NCBI GenBank assembly: GCA_052143315.1
Contig: JBKQTE010000056.1
Location: 1 to 57,832 of the forward strand
From: DASZIT01 sp052143315
Lineage (GTDB): Bacteria > Actinomycetota > Acidimicrobiia > Acidimicrobiales > RAAP-2
DNA length: 57,832 nt
Direction: 5' to 3'
In this document: in pieces, positions 51,421 through 57,832 of the stretch
How positions within the stretch are numbered: position 1 is the first letter of the stretch
Layout of the letters: each line of letters starts with the position of its first letter
The notes under the pieces: model-generated
What the model saw: only the letters and a program-made list of their open reading frames with translations
Told to the model about the DNA's origin: nothing
Databases searched by the model: none
Position numbers and translations under genes: made by a program

Positions 51421-52268
51421 CGCTCGACGTCCCGGTGGAAGACCGTGGCGGCTATCCCGTGCATGTCCAGCCGGCGGGCCAGCTCCTCGGCCAGCACCAC
51501 CGAGCGGTGGCGACCGCCGGTGCAGCCCATGGCCACCGTCAGGTACGACTTCCCCTCCCGGATGTAGGCAGGGATCAACATTTCGAGCAGGTCGTCCAGC
51601 TTGTCGAGGAACTGGCCGGTCTCCGGCCGGCCCAGCACGAACTCCCGGACCGGGGTCTCGAGCCCGCTGTGGCTGCGGAGCTCCTCGTCCCAGTACGGGT
51701 TGGGAAGGAACCGGCAGTCGAACATCAGGTCCACGTCGAGCGGCACGCCGTGCTTGAACCCGAACGAGAGGATGGAGGTGTGCATGGTGGCCCCGGCCTC
51801 CTCGCCCCCGAAGACCTCCATCAGCCGGGTCCGCAGCTGGTTGACGTTGAGCTCGCCGGTGTCCACCACCAGGTCGGCCCGGTCGCGGATCTCCTGGAGG
51901 ATCCGGCGCTCGTCGGAGATCGACTTCTCCACGCCCCGGGCCACCTGCGGGTGGCGCCGCCGGGTGCCCTCGAACCGCCGGATGAGCACGTCGTCGGCGG
52001 CGTCGAGGAAGAGGATCCGCACCCGGCTGCGTCCCGCCCGCAGGGTGTCGATGGCCGGCAGCAGGTCGTCGAAGTCGCCGCCGCCCCGGCCCACCACCAG
52101 GGCCACCCGCTCGAGCTCGGAGCCGCTCCCGTCCACCAGCTCGGAGATCTTGGAGATCAGGGCGGAGGGCATGTTGTCGATGACGAACCAGCCGAGGTCC
52201 TCGAGCGTGGCGCCGGCCGTCGAACGACCGGCCCCCGACATCCCCGTCACCACCAGGTACTCGCTCAC
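51417..52268 (-). CDS. rapZ: RapZ/YvcJ family nucleotide-binding protein
   Basis: 283 residues from GTG 52268. The Walker A is GMSGAGRST, in which the usual Lys is Arg, as in other actinobacterial members. DLGWFVIDNMP and the C-terminal GCTGGRHRSVVLAEELA are typical. Acts in nucleotide-dependent regulation (GlmS control by small RNA in enterobacteria); the actinobacterial role is less clear. The start overlaps the uvrC stop (GTGA). Confidence 0.93.
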   Translation of the reverse strand: MSEYLVVTGMSGAGRSTAGATLEDLGWFVIDNMPSALISKISELVDGSGSELERVALVVGRGGGDFDDLLPAIDTLRAGRSRVRILFLDAADDVLIRRFEGTRRRHPQVARGVEKSISDERRILQEIRDRADLVVDTGELNVNQLRTRLMEVFGGEEAGATMHTSILSFGFKHGVPLDVDLMFDCRFLPNPYWDEELRSHSGLETPVREFVLGRPETGQFLDKLDDLLEMLIPAYIREGKSYLTVAMGCTGGRHRSVVLAEELARRLDMHGIAATVFHRDVER

Positions 52269-54211
52269 TCGCCCACCTTTGCACGGAGTGCCGGCGGTCC
52301 GCTCGGCGACATCGGGGTGTGGATGCGAGCGAACACCGCCGCTCCCACCTGGGCCGGCAGCCACGTCACGGCCATGATCTCGTCCCGGGTGGCCTGGCGC
52401 AGCGCCGCCAGGCCGCCGAACTCGTCGAGCAGCCGGGTGCGGCGCTTCGGGCCCAGGCCCTCGATCCCGTCGAGCACACCGGTGACCATCCGCTTGCCCC
52501 GCAGGGTCCGGTGGTACGAGACGGCGAAACGGTGGGCCTCGTCCCGCAGCTGCTGCAGCAGGTAGAGGCCCTCGGACTGGCGGGGCAGCCGGACCGGGTC
52601 GGGGCTGCCCGGTAGGTAGACCTCCTCGAACGACTTGGCCAGGGAGGCGATCGGCACCCGCTGGGTGAGCCCGAGCTGCTCGAGCACCTTCATGCCCACG
52701 TGGAGCTGGCCCAGTCCCCCGTCGAGCAGGAGGAGCTGGGGCGGGTAGGCGAACCGCCGCCGCGACGTCGCCCGGGTCCCGACCCCGGCGTCACCGTCAC
52801 CGTCGGCATCTGCCGGCCCGGTCCCGCCGTCCTCGGCCAGCAGGGCGGTCAGCCGCCGGGTGAGGACCTCCTCCATGGCGGCGTAGTCGTCGTTGCCGGG
52901 CACCGTCGCCACCTTGTAGTGGCGGTAGTCGCTCCGTTTGGCCAGGCCGTCCTCGAACACGACCATGGATCCCACGTAGTCGGTGCCCTGCAGGTGGCTC
53001 ATGTCGTAGCACTCGATGCGGAGGGGGGCGACGGGCAGGTGGAGCTCCCGTTGCAACGACTCGAGGGCCCGGGCCCGGCTGTTGTGGTCGGACGTGCGGT
53101 GGAGGCGGTGGCGCACGAACGCCTCCTTGGCGTTCTGCTCGACGGTCTGCTGGAGCGCCCGCTTGGGACCGCGCTGCGGCACCCGGAGCGCCACCGGGGC
53201 CCCCCGGCGCTCGGTCAGGAAGTCGGTGACCGCCTCGATGTCGTCGGGCAGGGTGGGGACCAGCACCTGCTTCGGCACCCCGGCGGCGGCGTCGGCGTAG
53301 ACGTCGACCAGCACCCGGCCCACCAGCTCGGCGTCGGTGAGGTCTTCCACCTTGTCGACGAACAGGGCCAGTCGGCCCACCACCTTGCCCGACCGGACGT
53401 GGAAGACCTGCACGGCTGCCTCCAGCTCGTCCTCGGCCATGCCGATGACGTCGACGTCCTCGGGCCGCTCCAGCTCCATCTGGCGGACGGCGTCCGCCGC
53501 CCGGATGGCCTCGAGCTTGTCGCGCAGCACCGAGGCGCGCTCGAACTCGAGCCCGGCGGCGGCGTCCTTCATCGAGGCCTCGAGCCCCCGCTCCAGCGAC
53601 CGGGTGTCGCCGCCGAGGAAGGCCATCAGGTCGGCCACCATCCGGTCGTACTCCTGGTGCCCGACGGCGCCCACGCACGGCCCCGAGCAGCGCTCGATGT
53701 GGAAGAGGAGGCACGGCCGCCCCAGGCGCTGGTGGCGCCGGAACTTGTTATCGGAGCAGGTGCGCACCGGGTACGACCGCAGCAGCAGGTCGAGGGTGTC
53801 CCGGATGGCCCCCACGTTGGGGTAGGGGCCGAAGTACCGCACCCCCTTCCGCTTCCGGCCCCGGACCACCGCCGGGCGGGGCCACTCGTCGTCGACGGTC
53901 ACCGCCAGCCACGGGTAGCTCTTGTCGTCCTTCAGCCGGACGTTGAACCGGGGCTGGAGCTGCTTGATGAGGTTGTGCTCGAGGAGGAGGGCCTCCGACT
54001 CGGTGTCCACCACCATCCACTCGACGTGGTCGGCCTGGGAGACCATCTGGGCGGTCCGCGGCGCCAGGGCGGCCGGGTCCTGGAAGTAGGAGCTCAGGCG
54101 CTGCCGGAGCGACTTGGCCTTCCCCACGTAGATGACCCGGCCGTCGGCGTCGACGAACTGGTAGGAGCCGGGCGTGTCCGGGATTGCTCCGGTGGGAGGG
54201 CGTGTGACCAC
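52265..54211 (-). CDS. uvrC: Excinuclease ABC subunit C
   Basis: 648 residues from GTG 54211. The GIY-YIG nuclease domain (GSYQFVDADGRVIYVGKAKSLRQRL) lies at the N-terminus, followed by a Cys-containing segment (RPCLLFHIERCSGPC), the UVR motif region, the RNase H-like C-terminal nuclease domain (RIECYDMSHLQGTDYVGSMVVF) and a helix-hairpin-helix end. Longer reading frames upstream are less likely. It begins the uvrC-rapZ-yvcK operon, and nadA diverges from it. Confidence 0.95.
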   Translation of the reverse strand: MVTRPPTGAIPDTPGSYQFVDADGRVIYVGKAKSLRQRLSSYFQDPAALAPRTAQMVSQADHVEWMVVDTESEALLLEHNLIKQLQPRFNVRLKDDKSYPWLAVTVDDEWPRPAVVRGRKRKGVRYFGPYPNVGAIRDTLDLLLRSYPVRTCSDNKFRRHQRLGRPCLLFHIERCSGPCVGAVGHQEYDRMVADLMAFLGGDTRSLERGLEASMKDAAAGLEFERASVLRDKLEAIRAADAVRQMELERPEDVDVIGMAEDELEAAVQVFHVRSGKVVGRLALFVDKVEDLTDAELVGRVLVDVYADAAAGVPKQVLVPTLPDDIEAVTDFLTERRGAPVALRVPQRGPKRALQQTVEQNAKEAFVRHRLHRTSDHNSRARALESLQRELHLPVAPLRIECYDMSHLQGTDYVGSMVVFEDGLAKRSDYRHYKVATVPGNDDYAAMEEVLTRRLTALLAEDGGTGPADADGDGDAGVGTRATSRRRFAYPPQLLLLDGGLGQLHVGMKVLEQLGLTQRVPIASLAKSFEEVYLPGSPDPVRLPRQSEGLYLLQQLRDEAHRFAVSYHRTLRGKRMVTGVLDGIEGLGPKRRTRLLDEFGGLAALRQATRDEIMAVTWLPAQVGAAVFARIHTPMSPSGPPALRAKVGE

Positions 54212-54282
54212 CTCTCCAGTGTGCCGTGCCCACCGGGCAGCCGGGTCACGCAAAAGGCCGTCACGGCCGGCGGACTTCCGCC

Positions 54283-54412
54283 TACACTGAGTTCACGCCG
54301 GCCTGGTCTCCGGCACACATAACGCTCCGGGGCCGACAACCCCGCGGATGGGCGACCAGGCTGTCCCCGCCGGCCACTACCGGAGCACTTCCCCAAGGGG
54401 GTAGTACACGAC
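54283..54412 (+). promoter_or_regulatory. Promoter and structured leader of nadA
   Basis: A possible -10 TACACT at 54283-54288 precedes a leader of about 118 nt. GCCTGGTC (54301-54308) can pair with GACCAGGC (54354-54361), enclosing a CGGGG/CCCCG hairpin. The ribosome binding site AAGGGGG (54395-54401) can pair with C-runs at 54365-54368 or 54391-54394. This layout resembles a cis-acting RNA switch, possibly NAD-responsive, but I cannot match it to a known class. Confidence 0.45.
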
Positions 54413-55528
54413 ATGCTTCGGCTGCAGACGGCGCTCCCCGAGCGCTACACGACGGCGCACCCCGACCAGTTGGCGCAGATGATCGGCGACGCCAAGACCA
54501 CCCTGGGGTCGCGAGTGCTGATCCTCGGCCACCACTACCAGCGGGACGAGGTGATGGCCTGGGCCGATGCCCGAGGCGACTCCTTCGGCCTGTCCCGGAT
54601 CGCCGCCGACCAGGCCGAGGCGGAGTACGTGGTCTTCTGCGGGGTGCACTTCATGGCCGAGTCGGCCGACGTGCTGACCGGCGACCACCAACAGGTGCTC
54701 CTGCCCGACCTGAACGCCGGCTGCTCCATGGCCGACATGGCCGACATCGACGCCGTGGAGGACGCCTGGGAGGCGCTGGGCTCGGTGACCGATGTGGAGC
54801 GAGTGGTGCCGGTCACCTATATGAATTCCTCGGCCGCCCTCAAGGCCTTCGTGGGCCGGCGCGGTGGGGTGGTCTGCACCTCCTCGAACGCCCGGGCCGT
54901 GCTCGCCTGGGCGCTCGGCGACGGGGCCGGCACCCCCGGCCAGGGGGACCAGGTTCTCTTCTTCCCCGACCAGCACCTGGGCCGCAACACCGGCTTCGCG
55001 CTCGGCTACGGGCACGACGACATGGCGGTGTGGAACCCCCGGCTCGATCGGGGTGGCCTCGACGACCCGACCATCAAGTCCTCCACCCTGCTGCTGTGGA
55101 AGGGCCACTGCTCCGTCCACCAGCGGTTCCGCCCGGCCCACCTGGAGGCCTTCCGCCGGGAGCACCCCGACGGCATCACCGTGGTGCACCCGGAGTGCTC
55201 CCACGACGTGGTGGAGGCGGCCGACCAGGTCGGCTCCACCGACTTCATCATTCGGGCGGTGGCCGAGGCTCCGCCCGGGTCGGTGATCGGTGTGGGCACG
55301 GAGATCCACCTGGTCAACCGGCTGAACAACGAGACCCCGGACAAGACCGTGGTGTCCCTCGACCCCCTGGTGTGCCCGTGCTCCACCATGTTCCGGATCG
55401 ACGCCCCCCACCTGGCCTGGGTGCTGGAGGGGCTGGTCGAAGGCGAGGTGCGCAACCGGATCACGGTCGACCCGGCCACGGCCGCATGGGCCCGGGTGGC
55501 CCTGGAGCGCATGCTGGCCACGGTCTGA
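54413..55528 (+). CDS. nadA: Quinolinate synthase
   Basis: 371 residues of the long NadA type. It condenses iminoaspartate and DHAP to quinolinate for NAD synthesis, with a [4Fe-4S] cluster. Candidate ligand cysteines are C104 (NAGCSMADMA), C262 (HPECSHDVV) and C321 or C323 (LVCPCSTM). nadB and nadC are not adjacent, so it is transcribed alone. The ATG start has a spaced ribosome binding site (11 nt). Confidence 0.95.
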   Translation: MLRLQTALPERYTTAHPDQLAQMIGDAKTTLGSRVLILGHHYQRDEVMAWADARGDSFGLSRIAADQAEAEYVVFCGVHFMAESADVLTGDHQQVLLPDLNAGCSMADMADIDAVEDAWEALGSVTDVERVVPVTYMNSSAALKAFVGRRGGVVCTSSNARAVLAWALGDGAGTPGQGDQVLFFPDQHLGRNTGFALGYGHDDMAVWNPRLDRGGLDDPTIKSSTLLLWKGHCSVHQRFRPAHLEAFRREHPDGITVVHPECSHDVVEAADQVGSTDFIIRAVAEAPPGSVIGVGTEIHLVNRLNNETPDKTVVSLDPLVCPCSTMFRIDAPHLAWVLEGLVEGEVRNRITVDPATAAWARVALERMLATV

Positions 55529-55551
55529 CCTCGACGAGCTCTCGCTCTCGA

Positions 55552-55567
55552 CGAAGGCATACCTTCG
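55552..55567 (+). terminator. Hairpin after nadA
   Basis: CGAAGG-CATA-CCTTCG forms a 6-bp perfect stem, 24 nt beyond the nadA stop, followed by a GCCCCGGGGC palindrome. No T-tract follows, so a weak or Rho-assisted terminator is possible. Confidence 0.4.
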
Positions 55568-55621
55568 GCCCCGGGGCAGTCATCACGAGCACCTTTGCGT
55601 ACGGGATGGTTGGACAAGGAG

Positions 55622-55858
55622 TCAGCGTACGACCGGGATACCCGGTCCGACTCCTTTCGGTGATCCGGACACCCGGACCCGGATCACCTCGGCGCCGTGG
55701 GGTCCCATGGCCACCACCTCGACCTCGAACAGTCCGACGCCGTCGGAATCGACCTTCTGTTGACCGGATGCCCGGTCCAGCACCGGTTGCGGGTCGGCGG
55801 TGGCGATCATCGACAGACGATCCGTCTTCACGTCGAAGGGGATGTTCCTGTTGCTCAT
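55622..55858 (-). CDS. SCO3933/pSAM2-type regulatory protein, short
   Basis: 78 residues from ATG 55858, AAAGGAG ribosome binding site 8 nt upstream. The sequence (IPFDVKTDRLSMIATADPQPVLDRASGQQKVDSDG, then MGPHGAEVIRVRVSGSPKGVGPGIPV) resembles small regulatory proteins of actinobacterial integrative plasmids such as pSAM2. Those proteins usually continue with a further segment of about 30 residues; here a stop cuts it off after PVVR. It may be a remnant of an element. Identification is from memory of the family pattern. Confidence 0.6.
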   Translation of the reverse strand: MSNRNIPFDVKTDRLSMIATADPQPVLDRASGQQKVDSDGVGLFEVEVVAMGPHGAEVIRVRVSGSPKGVGPGIPVVR

Positions 55859-56403
55859 CAGTTGTACTCCTTTGTTCGGATGGGACGCACGGTCCGCTAC
55901 CAACGGGGGCCACCTGGTGGCCACCGATGCCCGTTGAGGACCGCCGACTGGACGACACAACGACCATCGACGTCGGTGGCGACCACGGGCACCGAGCCAT
56001 TGTCCGAACCGACGTCGCCCTGAACGTCACCCTCGAATGTCACCCTCTGAAACAATCCCCTGACCAGGGGGATCACCGAGGACAATCGACAGGGATGGAC
56101 ACGATTGGCGGAGCAAGGTGCGAGACACGAACGTCACCCTGACGGCGTTCAGAACCCGACCGGGAGCCAGGCAGCGAGCTACGAAGCCGGCACAGCTTCA
56201 CCGATGGTCGTCACACTGCGGCCACCATCTCGACGGACGAGGGATCACACCGCACCGCTCCGATCACCTGCATTTCGCCAGCTGTCCGGGGACGATGGCC
56301 GGCTGGGGTATCGAGACGATCGTGGACGCAAAGGTGGACGGATCGACGATCACGCTTCCGTCTCGATTACAGGCACCCGGCCAGTCAAGGCGGGGTTATA
56401 ACC
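55859..56403. other. Noncoding or degraded stretch left of the IS
   Basis: 545 bp between the pSAM2-type gene and the insertion sequence. Several short open frames exist on both strands (for example minus 55897-56085) but none has a clear family match. A CCCCT/AGGGG hairpin lies near 56056. Likely decayed mobile-element sequence. Confidence 0.55.
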
Positions 56404-57820
56404 AGAAGTTGTGGATGCACGATCTGACGATGGGCGCGACGTACCCTCCAAGTTGACCAAACAACGATTCCGCCGGGTGACACCAGCGGGGAGGGATACG
56501 CCAATGTTGAAGCTAGTCCAAGACACGACCGCCGACGCGGTTGATGACCCCGAGGCGATGGCCATCGACCTCGACGAGATGTGCCGGATCGCCGCCCAAG
56601 AGATGCTGGCCGTGGCGCTGGCCGCCGAGCGTCGGGCCTATCTCGAGGCCCACGCCGGCGAGCTCGACGCCGCCGGACACCGCCTGGTGGTGGGCAACGG
56701 CTCGGCCCGGGCCCGCCAGGTGACGACCGGGGCCGGGGTGGTCGAGGTCCGGGCCCCCCGGGTCGACGACCGCCGGGAGGGCAAGCGGTACTCCTCGGCC
56801 ATCCTGCCGGCCTACATGCGCAAGTCGCCCAAGGTCACCGAGGTGCTGCCGATCCTGTACTTGCGGGGCCTGTCGACGGGGGACTTCGCCCCGGCACTCG
56901 GCGAGTTCTTCGGCTCGGCGGCGGGCTTGTCCGCCTCGACGGTCAACCGGCTCACCGAGGCCTGGCAGGCCGAACACGCCGACTGGAACGAGCGGGACCT
57001 CTCGGGCCTCGACTACGTCTACTTCTGGGTCGACGGCGTGCACTTCAACATCCGCCTGGAAGAGGACCGACTGTGCTGCCTGGTCATCGTGGGGGTGCGC
57101 CTCGACGGCACGAAAGAGCTGGTGGCGCTGGCCGACGGCTACCGCGAGTCCACCGACAGCTGGGCCGAGGTGCTGCGCAGCCTACGTGACCGCGGCCTGT
57201 CTGCCCCCATGCTCGCCGTCGGCGACGGAGCGCTCGGGTTCTGGGGGGCGCTGCGCGAGGTGTTCCCCGAGACCCGTGAGCAGAGATGCTGGGTGCACCG
57301 AACGAAAAACGTCCTCGACGCCCTGCCAAAGCGGTTGCACGAAGAGGCGAAGGACGCCGTGCGCAACATCTACTCGGCACCGTCACGCACCGAGGCGCTC
57401 GACGCCGTCAAGACGTTCACCGAGACCTACGCCGAGTTCAAGAAGGCCACCGACAAGATCACCGGCGAGCTCGAGGCGCTGCTGGCCTTCTTCGACTTCC
57501 CCGTCGAGCACTGGGTCCACCTGCGCACCACCAACCCGATCGAGTCCACCTTCTCGACGGTGCGACTGCGGACCAAGGTCACCCGGGGCGCCGGCTCCCG
57601 CACTGCCGGACTGGCGATGGCCTACAAGCTGCTCGACGCCGCCCAGGACCGGTGGCGCAAGATCGGCGGAGCCGAGCTCGTCCCGCTGGTCCGGGCGGGA
57701 TCAACCTTCATTGACGGCAAGCTACGAGAAAGGAGCGACAACACGGCCGAACAGACCGCCGACACCGACACCGATCAAGGGTCCGTCGCCGCCTGAGTGA
57801 GATTTCTCATCCACAACTCT
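56404..57820 (+). mobile_element. IS256-family insertion sequence
   Basis: Terminal inverted repeats share AGTTGTGGATG and ATCTxAC (left 56404-56428, right 57797-57820), about 17 of 22 aligned bases. Between them one transposase gene occupies most of the element. No target-site duplication was found with the bases available (only 12 bp lie to the right). TTGACA at 57820-57825 reads outward at the right end and could act as a -35 for a neighbouring gene. Confidence 0.85.
56504..57796 (+). CDS. IS256-family (Mutator-type) transposase
   Basis: 430 residues from ATG 56504 with GGAGGG ribosome binding site. The DDE catalytic residues lie in WVDGVHFNIR, AVGDGALGFWGAL and NPIESTFSTVRLRTK. The C(2)H motif region CWVHRTKNVLDALP is present. 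Frame is intact from start to stop, so the element may be active. A frame extension upstream to 56411 is not needed. Confidence 0.95.
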   Translation: MLKLVQDTTADAVDDPEAMAIDLDEMCRIAAQEMLAVALAAERRAYLEAHAGELDAAGHRLVVGNGSARARQVTTGAGVVEVRAPRVDDRREGKRYSSAILPAYMRKSPKVTEVLPILYLRGLSTGDFAPALGEFFGSAAGLSASTVNRLTEAWQAEHADWNERDLSGLDYVYFWVDGVHFNIRLEEDRLCCLVIVGVRLDGTKELVALADGYRESTDSWAEVLRSLRDRGLSAPMLAVGDGALGFWGALREVFPETREQRCWVHRTKNVLDALPKRLHEEAKDAVRNIYSAPSRTEALDAVKTFTETYAEFKKATDKITGELEALLAFFDFPVEHWVHLRTTNPIESTFSTVRLRTKVTRGAGSRTAGLAMAYKLLDAAQDRWRKIGGAELVPLVRAGSTFIDGKLRERSDNTAEQTADTDTDQGSVAA

Positions 57821-57832
57821 TGACAATGGCTC

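Noticed and set aside
54283..54412. nadA leader as a cobalamin, c-di-AMP or c-di-GMP riboswitch
   Set aside because: The conserved sequence cores of these classes as I remember them were not found; reported only as an unclassified structured leader.
55897..56085. 62-residue minus-strand open frame
   Set aside because: No family match and no good ribosome binding site seen; kept as noncoding.
56105..56401. 98-residue plus-strand open frame left of the IS
   Set aside because: No recognisable motif, arginine-rich random composition, ends at the IS border.
55989..57832. ACAATGGCTC shared (inverted) between 55990s and the right flank of the IS
   Set aside because: Ten bases in opposite orientation can occur by chance and do not match a target-site duplication.

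Overview
This is a GC-rich actinobacterial chromosome segment. The gene order matches conserved actinobacterial blocks: HAD phosphatase / small Lys-rich protein / tlyA / nadK / recN / pyrG / NUDIX / xerD / scpA / scpB / rluB / cmk / der, which is the order around Rv1692-Rv1713 of Mycobacterium tuberculosis, and uvrC / rapZ / yvcK / gap / pgk / tpiA / secG. The AroH-type chorismate mutase, the S53 peptidase and the secreted DGGIFSFGDA-type repeat proteins suggest a member of Acidimicrobiia or a close relative. That placement is inference; no rRNA gene is present to confirm it.

Layout. 0-0.2 kb: a broken tyrosine recombinase end abutting tRNA-Pro(GGG). 0.3-3.4 kb (minus): DUF512 radical-SAM gene, der and a small zinc-ribbon membrane protein. 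3.4-7.0 kb (plus): ispH, a phosphotransferase-fold protein, an HD-domain protein and a GT2 glycosyltransferase. 7.1-13.7 kb (minus): scpA-scpB-rluB-aroH-tyrA-aroA-cmk-plsC plus a small membrane protein. trpS diverges at 13.7 kb. 14.7-22.0 kb (minus): pyrG-NUDIX-xerD-TraR/DksA-M50 protease-YfhO. 22.1-27.9 kb (minus): desaturase-HAD, then Lys/Ala-rich protein-tlyA-nadK-recN. 28-32.6 kb: a DoxX-Rieske fusion, a PAP2 enzyme, a GT39-like transferase and a small membrane protein. 32.7-37.5 kb (plus): ECF sigma factor, candidate anti-sigma factor, SIMPL lipoprotein and FUSC transporter. 37.6-42.4 kb (plus): two secreted repeat proteins, the second an S53 peptidase. 42.4-45.0 kb: a decayed mobile region with a frameshifted DUF6932-like gene, an XRE antitoxin-like gene, a small zinc-binding ORF and an integrase relic next to tRNA-Leu(GAG). 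45.3-54.2 kb (minus): uvrC-rapZ-yvcK and gap-pgk-tpiA-secG-SBP. 54.3-55.5 kb: nadA with a structured leader. 55.6-57.8 kb: a pSAM2-type regulatory protein remnant and a nearly complete IS256-family insertion sequence at the right edge.

The housekeeping operons are compact, with ATGA/GTGA overlaps between genes. About a dozen transcription units show a TANNNT -10 hexamer only 6-8 nt before the start codon, as expected for leaderless mRNAs; this was used to choose starts. Most of the window is core metabolism (peptidoglycan and isoprenoid precursors, aromatic amino acids, CTP, NAD, lower glycolysis, DNA repair and segregation). The unusual material is the DoxX-Rieske fusion with a leaderless mini-ORF, the paired secreted repeat/S53 proteins, the ECF-SIMPL-FUSC envelope cluster, the nadA leader, an apparent CTG start in tlyA, the empty whiA slot and three mobile-element scars. 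No CRISPR array, rRNA or clearly novel defence system was found.
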